From Pedobacter puniceum (GTDB lineage: Bacteria; Bacteroidota; Bacteroidia; Sphingobacteriales; Sphingobacteriaceae), in NCBI RefSeq assembly GCF_009674685.1, contig NZ_WKJI01000001.1, forward strand, positions 310,001 to 374,000: a stretch of 64,000 nucleotides of DNA, read 5' to 3'. Within the stretch, counting starts at the first letter, position 1. Every line of letters starts with the position of its first letter. The notes beneath the pieces are model-generated. The model was given only the letters and a program-made list of their open reading frames with translations. It searched no databases and was not told the origin of the DNA. Below, in pieces: positions 1 to 10,884 of this stretch. The position numbers and the translations under genes are program-made.

Positions 1-1008
1 TTTTATAATGGTTTCTGTAGGTGCTTCACCATTTTCTAAGGCGGCTTTATTTTTTGCTTCGGCGGCTTTATTATGGTTTAAAACATTACTCACAAAATGG
101 AAAGCCCCCATCATATTGGCGTGATCTGTAATGGCAACAGCAGGCATTTTATATTTTGCAGCTGCCTTTACCAAATCTGGCACAGATGCCGTAGATTGTA
201 ATATGGAAAACTGTGTGTGGTTATGTAGATGTACAAAATCAACATCAGTTAGACTAGCAAAACTGTTACTGTTAGCTTGTACAGCATCATTTTGTTGCTG
301 ACTATTTTTTCTAATAGCCTCAGAAGCTTCTTTTAGGTTGATATGTTTTAAACCAACAGGGCGAATAGCTTCTGGATTAGCAGTTTTAAACTGAGTTAGA
401 TAAGCTTCATCAGCCTGAAGCTCTTGGGTAGTGAAAACATCTTTTCTAAGAAGTTCAAAAAAGCATCGGGTGGTAGCTTCAACATCGGCGGTGGCATTAT
501 GCGCTTCGCCAAAAGGTACTTGAAATAAATATTGATGAAGCTCTGTTAAGGTTGGGAGTTTAAATTTTCCACCTCTACCGCCGGGTAATTGTAAAAGGTT
601 GGCTGTAACTTCTGTACAGGTATCTAAAATAGGTTTATTGTTTAGTTCTGTAGCTATTTGAAAGCGGTGGAACTCGCAACCCATAATGTTTAAATCAAAC
701 TTGATGTTTTGCCCTACAATAAATTTAGCTTGTGCAATGGCTGCATTAAATTTTACCAAAACATCTGCCAAAGGTAAACCTTGTTCTGTAGCTAGCTCGG
801 TAGAAATACCATGAACTTTCTCGGCATCGTAAGGGATGTTAAAGCCTTCGGGTTTAATTAAGTAATCCTCATTTGAGATGAGTTTCCCCATATCATCATG
901 CAATTGCCATGCAATTTGAATACACCTCGGCCAGTTATCTGTATCGGTAATAGGGGCGTCCCATCTTTTAGGTAATCCAGTGGTTTCGGTATCAAAAATT
1001 AAATACAT
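1..1008 (-). CDS. dnaE: DNA polymerase III subunit alpha with N-terminal DEDDh exonuclease domain (partial, runs off left edge)
   Basis: Own translation of the minus strand from ATG at 1008: MYLIFDTETTGLPKRWDAPITDTDNWPRCIQIAWQLHD... (exonuclease motif FDTETTG), then ...DVDFVHLHNHTQFSILQSTASVPDLVKAAAKYKMPAVAITDHANMMGAF (PHP domain of DnaE). Open to window edge; not in the ORF track. Confidence 0.88.
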   Translation of the reverse strand, partial: MYLIFDTETTGLPKRWDAPITDTDNWPRCIQIAWQLHDDMGKLISNEDYLIKPEGFNIPYDAEKVHGISTELATEQGLPLADVLVKFNAAIAQAKFIVGQNIKFDLNIMGCEFHRFQIATELNNKPILDTCTEVTANLLQLPGGRGGKFKLPTLTELHQYLFQVPFGEAHNATADVEATTRCFFELLRKDVFTTQELQADEAYLTQFKTANPEAIRPVGLKHINLKEASEAIRKNSQQQNDAVQANSNSFASLTDVDFVHLHNHTQFSILQSTASVPDLVKAAAKYKMPAVAITDHANMMGAFHFVSNVLNHNKAAEAKNKAALENGEAPTETIIK

Positions 1009-1181
1009 TGTAATTATATGCTTGTGTTAATGAGGAGCTTAGTAGGAATAAGATTTTCTATCCGACTAAGCTCAAATTTACCAAAAAAAATGTGTGATTT
1101 TGTGGTGTTGATAACTTGTTTCTTATTTAAACTATCAACATTATTTTGAATTTTTTCATTTAATAAGCATATTTAGTAACT

Positions 1182-2021
1182 ATGAAAAAACATGTTTCAA
1201 AACCTATAGAAGTAGGTGTTATTAAATCTACTGCAGTATTTATACTCTTTATTTGGATTTCTTTCTTGCATGTTCATGCTCAAACACAAAATTTTAATTA
1301 TGTAAGCTTCAAAACTAGCTTAAGAGATACCGTTATTTTAAGCAAAAAAGATAGTTTGGAGGTAATTAAACATCTTTCAGGAGACTTTGATAAGTACTAT
1401 AATTATAGATTGAAAATAAAAAGAGAAATAATCGAATCTTATTCTTGGGATAGAGCATCTTTTTATCTAAACAAACCTATTAAAGAAGTTAAAGCTTATG
1501 CTAAAGAACTCAAAATTGATAGCCCTTATTATTTGGTAGCTTTTGTTTCGGATACCCAAATTAAACATCCTTTAAAAAAGGAAATCATCAGCGATTTAAA
1601 AAATAGTTTTTATGAAATAAAGAAAGATTCTTCTGTTTATAACTTAGAAGGTGTGGGCTTATTGAATGCTTTTTTTACTATCAGGATGAAACCTAGAAGT
1701 GAGAAACAGCATAAACTCATTTATCAAATAAAAAATAAGCCAGACATTGCTTTAATAGAACAGGTTTTCTTAGTAAAACAAGATGATTTAAAGCCCGAAA
1801 TGCGTCAGGATTCTTTACAATTGAAACAAATAATTGTTAATCCATCTTCATCTAAGAAAAGCTTTGATGATTTAATGGAACTATCTAAAATACGCTATAA
1901 AGCCATGTATCCAGCTAAAAAAGATGTTTCTGATATGAATAGTTACAGGTATTATTTATACAGAATAAATGACTATTCTTTTAATGCAGTTGGTGGGTAT
2001 GATTTAAGTGTAGAAGATTAA
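1182..2021 (+). CDS. hypothetical secreted protein
   Basis: 279 aa ORF with N-terminal hydrophobic segment ending in HAQ; no recognisable domain. Confidence 0.7.
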   Translation: MKKHVSKPIEVGVIKSTAVFILFIWISFLHVHAQTQNFNYVSFKTSLRDTVILSKKDSLEVIKHLSGDFDKYYNYRLKIKREIIESYSWDRASFYLNKPIKEVKAYAKELKIDSPYYLVAFVSDTQIKHPLKKEIISDLKNSFYEIKKDSSVYNLEGVGLLNAFFTIRMKPRSEKQHKLIYQIKNKPDIALIEQVFLVKQDDLKPEMRQDSLQLKQIIVNPSSSKKSFDDLMELSKIRYKAMYPAKKDVSDMNSYRYYLYRINDYSFNAVGGYDLSVED

Positions 2022-2102
2022 TTTTGAATACCTAGAGAGATTAAATTCGTCGTCTTGTAGCGTATGGATTTTAATTTCGTATTGTTCTTCAAAATCAATG
2101 TT

Positions 2103-2489
2103 ATGAAAAAACTCATGCTCTTATTTATTATCATCACTGGTTTAAGTGCTTGTAGCGATAAATTAGTAGTAGAAAATAATAGCCTTATTGGTGATTGGAA
2201 TTTAACTTCTATTTATGCAGATCCTGGAGATGGTAGTGGTAAATGGAACGATGTAATGATAACCGTTATACAACGTATATCTTTTAAAGCTGATGGTAAG
2301 TTTGAGAAAGAAACCATAAACGGTTTTGATTATGTGAGCTATCAATTAAAAGATAAAGAAAAAATAACTTTTAAAAGTGCAAGTGGAGAAGAAATTACCA
2401 TGCGTTTTGCCTTAGAAGGAGATGTTTTAACCATAACACCGCAATGTATTGAGGGCTGTGGTTTTAAGTTTAGGAAGATGAGAAAATAG
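2103..2489 (+). CDS. lipocalin-like lipoprotein, hypothetical
   Basis: Start trimmed from track start 2064 to MKKLMLLFIIITGLSACS (lipobox LSAC); NSLIGDWNLTSI... resembles lipocalin-like/DUF5004-type proteins. Confidence 0.7.
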   Translation: MKKLMLLFIIITGLSACSDKLVVENNSLIGDWNLTSIYADPGDGSGKWNDVMITVIQRISFKADGKFEKETINGFDYVSYQLKDKEKITFKSASGEEITMRFALEGDVLTITPQCIEGCGFKFRKMRK

Positions 2490-2491
2490 GT

Positions 2492-2899
2492 GTGAAAAAG
2501 TATATCGTGGTTATTGGTATGGTGTTTTTATTCTCATGTAAAGAGCTTTATAATTGTGAAGAAAAAGTATGTACTCTCGTATTTGTTTCTATTGGTGTAA
2601 CTTATAAGAATTCTGCAAATGAGTTTGTTGAGGTTGAGGGTTTTAAAGTTTACAATACCAGAACTAATACTTATATCACAGAAGATGTTTATAAAGATCC
2701 CGTTTGGAGTAAAGGTAGATATGTAATTATTAGTGATGCTTCTTTAGGTAAGCTGTCTGAAAAAGGCGATAAATTAATTGTTTCTGCTAAAAACCCGGTA
2801 ACGAATACGATAAACGAAACAGAATTTGTAATTAGTGGTGGAAACTGTAATTGCCATGTGGAGAAAATAGCTGGTCCGGATGAAATTATTTTGCAGTAA
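2492..2899 (+). CDS. hypothetical Cys-rich lipoprotein
   Basis: GTG start 2 nt after the upstream stop; MKKYIVVIGMVFLFSCKELYNC signal/lipobox-like N-terminus. Confidence 0.6.
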   Translation: MKKYIVVIGMVFLFSCKELYNCEEKVCTLVFVSIGVTYKNSANEFVEVEGFKVYNTRTNTYITEDVYKDPVWSKGRYVIISDASLGKLSEKGDKLIVSAKNPVTNTINETEFVISGGNCNCHVEKIAGPDEIILQ

Positions 2900-2910
2900 C
2901 TGTTGTTTAC

Positions 2911-3016
2911 TGCGTGAGGGATTGCAATGAAAATCCTTTTTGTTCCTTCGGCTTTGCTTAGGGCCAACAAAAAGATTGTAATGAAAAGCCCGGCCCTTTT
3001 TTAGGGACACGCCCCA
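2911..3016. repeat. candidate interspersed intergenic repeat / MITE-like element
   Basis: Intergenic segment locally richer in GC than its flanks: gcgtgagggattgcaatgaaaatcctttttgtt...aacaaaaagattgtaatgaaaagcccggccc...acacgcccc. Has an internal inverted repeat (ctttttgtt/aacaaaaag) and a degenerate direct repeat (gattgcaatgaaaatcc/gattgtaatgaaaagcc). Confidence 0.5.
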
Positions 3017-3151
3017 AATATTTTATTTCAATCCTCATTTAAAAGAATTATACACTAACATGACGATTATCTGCTTATCTATTTCATAAAAGAATTGCTT
3101 TTTATTAACTTCGGGCGACATTTAAACAATTAAACATTTCAATATAAAATC

Positions 3152-4078
3152 ATGAAAATTACGGTAGTAGGAGCAGGCGCAGTAGGTGCAACCTGTGCAG
3201 ACAATATCGCTAGAAGAGAATTAGCAGAAGAGTTAATTTTATTAGACATTAAAGAAGGTTTTGCAGAAGGTAAAGCTATTGATATGATGCAAACCGCTTC
3301 ATACTTAGGTTTTGATACCAAAATTAAAGGTGTTACCAATGATTATGCTGCTACTGCTGATTCTGAAGTTGTTGTTATTACTTCTGGTTTGCCACGTAAA
3401 CCCGGAATGACTCGTGAGGAGTTAATTGGTACAAATGCAGGAATTGTAAAATCGGTTACAGAAAATATTCTTAAATATTCTCCTAATACCATCATCATTG
3501 TGGTTTCTAACCCAATGGATACCATGAATTATTTAACCTTAAAAACCTCTGGTTTACCAAAAGAGCGTATTTTAGGTATGGGTGGTGCTTTAGACTCTGC
3601 TCGTTTTAAATATTATTTAAGTCAAGAGTTAGGTTGCTCTCCGGCAGATTTAAACGCTGTGGTTATTGGTGGCCACGGAGATACAACTATGATTCCTTTA
3701 ATTAAACATGCAACTTGGAATAGTATTCCGGTTACAAAATTCTTAAGTCAAGAACAACAAGATAAAATTGTTGCCGCTACTATGGTTGGTGGTGCTACTT
3801 TAACTAAGCTAATTGGAACTTCTGCATGGTATGCGCCAGGTGCAGGAACTGCTGCAATGGTAGAGTCTATCGTTCGTGATGAGAAAAAATTAATCTCTTG
3901 CGGTGTTGCTTTAAATGGCGAATACGGTCAGAGTGATATTTCATTAGTTGTACCAGTAGTTTTAGGTAAAAACGGTTGGGAAAAAATTGTAAACTTTGAT
4001 TTATCTGAAGCAGAACAAGCAGAGTTTAACAAGAGTGCTGATGCAGTTCGTAATATGAACAATGTTTTAGAATTGTAA
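3152..4078 (+). CDS. mdh: malate dehydrogenase
   Basis: MKITVVGAGAVGATCADNIARRELAEELILLDIKEGFAEGKAIDMMQTA; NAD-binding and IGGHGDTTMIP motifs. Confidence 0.95.
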   Translation: MKITVVGAGAVGATCADNIARRELAEELILLDIKEGFAEGKAIDMMQTASYLGFDTKIKGVTNDYAATADSEVVVITSGLPRKPGMTREELIGTNAGIVKSVTENILKYSPNTIIIVVSNPMDTMNYLTLKTSGLPKERILGMGGALDSARFKYYLSQELGCSPADLNAVVIGGHGDTTMIPLIKHATWNSIPVTKFLSQEQQDKIVAATMVGGATLTKLIGTSAWYAPGAGTAAMVESIVRDEKKLISCGVALNGEYGQSDISLVVPVVLGKNGWEKIVNFDLSEAEQAEFNKSADAVRNMNNVLEL

Positions 4079-4120
4079 TGATGTTTAGCTGTGAAAGGCT
4101 AAAACAATAAATCATAAGAT

Positions 4121-4588
4121 TTGAGTAATAATCAAGCAAACAACTCTCTTTCAATTAGAGAATTTGTTATACCGCTTCAACTTATTAATCTACAAGGCGA
4201 CGGCTTCCACCTTTTGGTGGAAGTTGTTGTTTATGGGCAAAATTTTCAAGCTGTTTTAGATACTGGAGCTTCTAAAAGTGCTTTTGATAAAGAAATTATT
4301 GAATCTTTAGCTGTAGATGATATTATTTATATGCCAGACCAACACGCTATTGGTTTAGGTACAACTACCATGGAAAGGTACGTAGCTCATTTTCCAGAAT
4401 TAGAAATAGGCAATCTCATTATTCAAGATTACGAAGCACCAGTTTTTGATTTATCAGCCGTTAAGTATGCTTATGAGCAGTTAAACTTGCCGCCTGTAAT
4501 AGGTGTTATAGGTGGAGATATTTTAATGGATTATCATGCTAAAATTGATTATGAATCTTTAACTTTAGTATTAAAAGGCGCAAACTGA
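4121..4588 (+). CDS. retropepsin-like aspartyl protease family protein
   Basis: VLDTGASKSAFD active-site motif, 155 aa single domain; TTG start. Confidence 0.75.
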   Translation: MSNNQANNSLSIREFVIPLQLINLQGDGFHLLVEVVVYGQNFQAVLDTGASKSAFDKEIIESLAVDDIIYMPDQHAIGLGTTTMERYVAHFPELEIGNLIIQDYEAPVFDLSAVKYAYEQLNLPPVIGVIGGDILMDYHAKIDYESLTLVLKGAN

Positions 4589-4645
4589 TATAAATCATTT
4601 TTTCTGGTTGATATTTTGTGGATGTTTGATTAAAATGGAAATACT

Positions 4646-5062
4646 ATGAAAAGAGATATTACAGCTATAGAAGATATTCAATTATTGGTAGATACCTTTT
4701 ATGATAAGGCTGTTAAAGACCCACAACTAGGGTATATTTTTAATGATGTTGCTAAAGTTAATTGGGAGCATCATTTACCTATCATGTATAAATTTTGGGC
4801 TTCTGTTTTGTTAGGAGAAACTGGTTATACAGGTAACCCTATGGATGCACATTTCAGACTCAATGAAAAAGTGCCTTTAACTCATGATGCTTTTAATAGC
4901 TGGAAAAATATATTTATGCAAACCGTAGATGAATTTTTTGAAGGCCCTATTGCTGATGAAGCAAAAAAGAAAGCTGTAAGTATAGCAGATTTAATGTTTT
5001 ATAAAATCCATAATTATGACCAGTCTGCAGGTGTAAATATTGGTAAAGTGAGAAGGGATTAG
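4646..5062 (+). CDS. group III truncated haemoglobin
   Basis: MKRDITAIEDIQLLVDTFYDKAVKDPQLGYIF..HHLPIMYKFWASVLLGETGYTGNPMDAHFRL typical of group III globins. Confidence 0.85.
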   Translation: MKRDITAIEDIQLLVDTFYDKAVKDPQLGYIFNDVAKVNWEHHLPIMYKFWASVLLGETGYTGNPMDAHFRLNEKVPLTHDAFNSWKNIFMQTVDEFFEGPIADEAKKKAVSIADLMFYKIHNYDQSAGVNIGKVRRD

Positions 5063-5106
5063 TAAAAAGTAAAAAGTAAAAAGTAAAAAGTAAAAAGTAA
5101 AAAGTA
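5061..5106. repeat. heptanucleotide tandem repeat (AGTAAAA), about 6.5 copies
   Basis: Read directly: agtaaaa x6 + agta, starting inside the stop codon of the globin gene. Confidence 0.95.
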
Positions 5107-5130
5107 TAGCTTGTATTGGCTTTAAATAAA

Positions 5131-5162
5131 AAACCAGATGAATTATTCATCTGGTTTTTTTG
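5131..5162. terminator. intrinsic terminator between convergent globin and gyrB genes
   Basis: aaaccagatgaa-tta-ttcatctggttt followed by T tract. Confidence 0.85.
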
Positions 5163-5238
5163 TTGCTATTAGATAAATTTTCAAATAGTAGTACTAAAAG
5201 TGCCTCTCCTTTAGAGGGATTTAGGATACAGCTTCTTT

Positions 5239-7200
<1,962 letters not shown>

Positions 7201-7217
7201 TTAAATTAGTAATTAAT

Positions 7218-7225
7218 CAAAAATA
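7218..7225 (-). promoter_or_regulatory. Bacteroidota -7 box (TATTTTTG) upstream of gyrB
   Basis: Minus-strand TATTTTTG matches TAnnTTTG, 20 nt before the gyrB ATG; no clear -33. Confidence 0.45.
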
Positions 7226-7430
7226 AGCTTTTTACATGAATTTGATTCATAATGTGGATAAATAAAAAGGAGTTTGTGTGAGTATTTTAAATAATTGATA
7301 TACAGTTGTTTAAATATGATTTTTTAAGTAAAAATTATCAACTTTTTTGATGTTGAATTTTTGGAAATGAGTTGTTAAAATATATCTTAAAAATTAACGC
7401 TTATTTTATTTAAAAGCACTAGTTTTAAAA

Positions 7431-8354
7431 ATGGCATTTCAAGAGATTAAGCAAGAAGATTTATTAACTTTTGGTAACTTAGAAATTTTAGCTCAGCAAG
7501 TTGTAGAAGGCTTTATTACGGGCTTGCATAAAAGTCCTTTTCATGGTTTTTCTGTAGAATTTGCAGAGCATAGGCTGTATAATGCCGGAGATTCTGTTAA
7601 AAATATTGATTGGAAACTATTCGCCAGAACAGATAAATATTTTACCAAAAAGTTTGAAGAAGAAACCAATCTACGATGCCAGGTTTTAATAGATGCTTCA
7701 TCTTCTATGTTTTATCCCCCGGAAGGGATAAATAAATTTCAATTTTCAGTTATGTCTGCGGCTTGTATCATTAATCTATTAAAAAGACAAAGAGATGCCT
7801 TTGGTTTAACCGTTTTTGCTGAAGATATAGAGCTACATACGCCTGCAAAATCTACTCCAGTACATCAAAAATACATTTATCACGAGTTAGAGAAATATCT
7901 TCAGCAAAAAGCAACTCAAAAAAAAACGCAATTGGTTAAAAATTTACATGCTATTGCTGATCATATCCCTAAGCGTTCTATGGTAGTTTTGTTTTCAGAT
8001 TTGTTTGAGAATTTTCTTCAAAACGAAGATTTAGAACACATTTTTGCAGCTTTACAACATCTTAAATACAATAAACATGAAGTTATTATTTTTAATGTTG
8101 CCGATGATAAGCATGAGCTAAATTTCGATTTTGATAACAGACCACACCATTTTATTGATGTAGAAACCGGCGAAGAATTTAAGCTGAATCCTAAAGATTA
8201 CGCTGAAATATACCAACAAAGAATGGAGCGTTATCGTAAAGAAATAGCTTTAAAATGCGGGCAATACAAAATTGACTATCTAAATACTAGTTTAGGGCAA
8301 GGTTATTATCCTACATTACAAGCATGGCTGTTAAAAAGAAATAAAATGCTTTAA
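7431..8354 (+). CDS. DUF58 domain-containing protein
   Basis: YNAGDSVKNIDWKLFARTDKYFTKKFEEETNLRCQVLIDASSSM typical DUF58/vWA-like signature. Confidence 0.9.
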   Translation: MAFQEIKQEDLLTFGNLEILAQQVVEGFITGLHKSPFHGFSVEFAEHRLYNAGDSVKNIDWKLFARTDKYFTKKFEEETNLRCQVLIDASSSMFYPPEGINKFQFSVMSAACIINLLKRQRDAFGLTVFAEDIELHTPAKSTPVHQKYIYHELEKYLQQKATQKKTQLVKNLHAIADHIPKRSMVVLFSDLFENFLQNEDLEHIFAALQHLKYNKHEVIIFNVADDKHELNFDFDNRPHHFIDVETGEEFKLNPKDYAEIYQQRMERYRKEIALKCGQYKIDYLNTSLGQGYYPTLQAWLLKRNKML

Positions 8355-9184
8355 TCTTTTAAAGTTTTGTGCATATGGTACAAGTGAAGGTCTCTCTGAG
8401 GGAAAGGAATAGAGATACCTGCTTTATCAAATGCTTTCTTTATTTCTTCTAATTTCTCTTGGTAAACATCCCAATATAAACTGTTTTCTACTAAAGCTCT
8501 CACTTTTAAATTAACAGCATTATCTGCTAAAGCGCCAACGTAAATATATGGCTTATCTCTATTCAGCACTCTTTCATCGGTAAAAACAACCTCTTTTATG
8601 ATACTTTTAACTTTATCTATATCATCTTGATAACCAACACCAAATATCCATTCTACCGTACGATTTGCTTCGGTAGAATAATTAATGATTACATCGTTAT
8701 AAAGTGGTCCGTTTGGAATGATGATAGTTTTATTATCAAATGTTTTTAATACAGTATGAAAAATCTGTATTTCTGTTACAGAACCAATAACACCTTGTGC
8801 TTCAATTATATCAGTAACTTTAAAAGGCTTAATTAATAAAATTAAAATACCGCCAGCAAAATTAGATAAGCTACCTTGTAGAGCTAAGCCCACAGCTAAA
8901 CCAGCAGCCCCTAAGATGGCTATAAACGATGTCATCTCTACCCCTAAAGTAGAAAGTACGGTTAAAATAAGTAAGATGATAAGAGCGTCTTTAAATAAGC
9001 TACTTAAGAATACTTGCAAAGAGGGTTCAACTCCTTTTTTAATGATGATATTCTTAAACATTCTGGATAAAAACTTTACTACTTGCCAGCCAATAATTAA
9101 AAGTAATAAAGCTTTAATAATGGTGAGCACAATATCGGCCCCTCGGGCAATAAAGAACTCTTTTGCGTCTAAAAGGTATTCCAT
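8351..9184 (-). CDS. small-conductance mechanosensitive channel, MscS family
   Basis: LGAAGLAVGLALQGSLSNFAGGILILLIKPFKVTDIIEAQGVIGSVTEIQIFHT MscS core. Confidence 0.93.
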   Translation of the reverse strand: MEYLLDAKEFFIARGADIVLTIIKALLLLIIGWQVVKFLSRMFKNIIIKKGVEPSLQVFLSSLFKDALIILLILTVLSTLGVEMTSFIAILGAAGLAVGLALQGSLSNFAGGILILLIKPFKVTDIIEAQGVIGSVTEIQIFHTVLKTFDNKTIIIPNGPLYNDVIINYSTEANRTVEWIFGVGYQDDIDKVKSIIKEVVFTDERVLNRDKPYIYVGALADNAVNLKVRALVENSLYWDVYQEKLEEIKKAFDKAGISIPFPQRDLHLYHMHKTLKD

Positions 9185-9201
9185 ATGTAGTTAAATACCT
9201 G

Positions 9202-9209
9202 CAAAAATA
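9202..9209 (-). promoter_or_regulatory. Bacteroidota -7 box (TATTTTTG) upstream of mscS-family gene
   Basis: Minus-strand TATTTTTG, 17 nt before ATG. Confidence 0.45.
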
Positions 9210-9234
9210 CTTCCAGAAATAAGGATTGAGGTTT

Positions 9235-10431
9235 TTATTCTTCTACTTCATCTATAACTTGAAGAATGATATCACAAGCTTTTTTTATTTCTTCATGGGT
9301 AATGATTAATGGTGGTGCAATTCTCATAGCGGTATCACAATGTAAAAACCAATCTATGATAACGCCTTTTTCTATACATTTTGCGCTTACTTGTTCAACT
9401 TGTTTAAAACTATTCAATTGTATAGCTAACATGAAGCCTATGCCTCTAATTTCTTTTATTTTTGGATGTTTTAGCAGCTCTCTAAATAAGTTTTCTTTCT
9501 CTTTTACATGATGAATATAACCTTCTGCTAAAATAGTTTCTAAACTTGCTAAGCCAGCGGCGCAACTTACCGGATGCCCACCAAAAGTAGTGATATGACC
9601 AAGAATGGGGTTTGCTTTAATGCAATCCATAATGTCTTTTGAAGCTATAAAAGCTCCAATAGGCATTCCACCGCCCATGCCTTTGGCTAATAATAAAATA
9701 TCAGGTTCTATATTAAAATGCTCAAAAGCGAAAAGTTTTCCTGTTCTGCCAAAGCCGGTTTGTATTTCATCTAGAATGAGTAAAGTACCCGTTTCGTTAC
9801 ATTTGGCTCTTAAGGCTTTTAAGTATGCTGTTTCAGGAACTCTTATCCCAGCTTCACCTTGTATGGTTTCTAATATAACAGCAGCTGTTTTTTTTGTGAT
9901 TTGATTGATTTGCTGCTTTTTGTTAAGCTCAATAAAATGTATATCTGGTAATAAAGGGCGATAGGCTTGCTTATAATATTCGTTACCCATAACACTTAAT
10001 GCACCATGTGTACTTCCGTGGTAAGAGTTTTTAAATGCGATGATTTCTGTTCGGTTGGTATATCTTTTAGCTAATTTTAAGGCACCCTCAGTAGCCTCTG
10101 CGCCAGAATTAGTAAAATAAACAGATGAAAGTTGTTTTGGCAAAACTTGAGCTAGCTGGGCAGCAAATTTAACTTGAGGCGCCTGCACAAACTCGCCGTA
10201 AACAGTTAAATGCATGTATTTATCTAATTGATTTTTAATTGCATCAATTACTTTAGGGTGCCGATGCCCTAAGTTACTTACAGCAAAGCCAGAAACGAGG
10301 TCTATATGTGCTTTCCCTTGAGTGTCATAGAGGTAAATACCTTCTGCTTTTTCTATTTCTAATAGGCGAGGGAAATCGGAAGTTTGGGCTGTATTAAGTA
10401 AGAATAATTGCTTTTGACTCAACATGTTCAA
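9235..10431 (-). CDS. class III (aspartate/ornithine-type) aminotransferase
   Basis: LILDEIQTGFGRTGKLFAFEHFNIEPDILLLAKGMGGGMPIGAF PLP-binding region. Confidence 0.9.
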   Translation of the reverse strand: MNMLSQKQLFLLNTAQTSDFPRLLEIEKAEGIYLYDTQGKAHIDLVSGFAVSNLGHRHPKVIDAIKNQLDKYMHLTVYGEFVQAPQVKFAAQLAQVLPKQLSSVYFTNSGAEATEGALKLAKRYTNRTEIIAFKNSYHGSTHGALSVMGNEYYKQAYRPLLPDIHFIELNKKQQINQITKKTAAVILETIQGEAGIRVPETAYLKALRAKCNETGTLLILDEIQTGFGRTGKLFAFEHFNIEPDILLLAKGMGGGMPIGAFIASKDIMDCIKANPILGHITTFGGHPVSCAAGLASLETILAEGYIHHVKEKENLFRELLKHPKIKEIRGIGFMLAIQLNSFKQVEQVSAKCIEKGVIIDWFLHCDTAMRIAPPLIITHEEIKKACDIILQVIDEVEE

Positions 10432-10464
10432 ATATAAACATATTATTAAGCAGCATAAAGCTAT

Positions 10465-10878
10465 TTACTTTTTCAGATGTTTAATTAGCTCTTCTCTAAA
10501 TTCTCTTTCTGCTATATATAGCGTTTTAATTTGTTCTGGCGATAAAACCTGTTGGAATCTTTTTCTATATTGCTTTTTTAGCTGAAACATTTTCTCATCA
10601 TAATAAAAATCATCATCAACAAGTTTTTGAGGGTTGTTTTTATTAATCTCTCTAGCTTCTTTTTTCTGGCGAAGTAGAAGATTAACTTCTTGTAAATAAG
10701 ATTTATACATGAAAGCAAAGCTTTTAGAGTCTTCTTCGTTAAGCTCTAATTTTTTTAAAACAAATTCAATTTTTAAGGCTTCAATTCTTTCTCCTTTTTT
10801 TTGAGGAGCTTGCGTTTGAGCAAAGTTAGTGGAAGCTGTAAAAATTGAAATTAGAATAATGAATAGTAGCTTTTTCAT
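10465..10878 (-). CDS. small secreted protein, Spy/CpxP-like helical (sigma-factor operon)
   Basis: Signal peptide MKKLLFIILISIFTASTNFAQ; charged helical body with LSPEQIKTLY; directly downstream of the sigma/anti-sigma pair. Confidence 0.6.
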   Translation of the reverse strand: MKKLLFIILISIFTASTNFAQTQAPQKKGERIEALKIEFVLKKLELNEEDSKSFAFMYKSYLQEVNLLLRQKKEAREINKNNPQKLVDDDFYYDEKMFQLKKQYRKRFQQVLSPEQIKTLYIAEREFREELIKHLKK

Positions 10879-10884
10879 GCTTTG

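Noticed and set aside
2689-3010. Two overlapping minus-strand ORFs (93 and 78 aa) over the end of 2492-2899
   Set aside because: Antisense to a better ORF and the ALSKAEG-type translation comes from the intergenic repeat; no coding signal.
5061-5106. Possible CRISPR-like array
   Set aside because: Units are 7 bp and contiguous with no spacers, and no cas genes are present.
4947-5150. Minus-strand ORF with FYFLLFTFYFLLFT
   Set aside because: It is the translation of the AGTAAAA tandem repeat and the globin gene's antisense strand.
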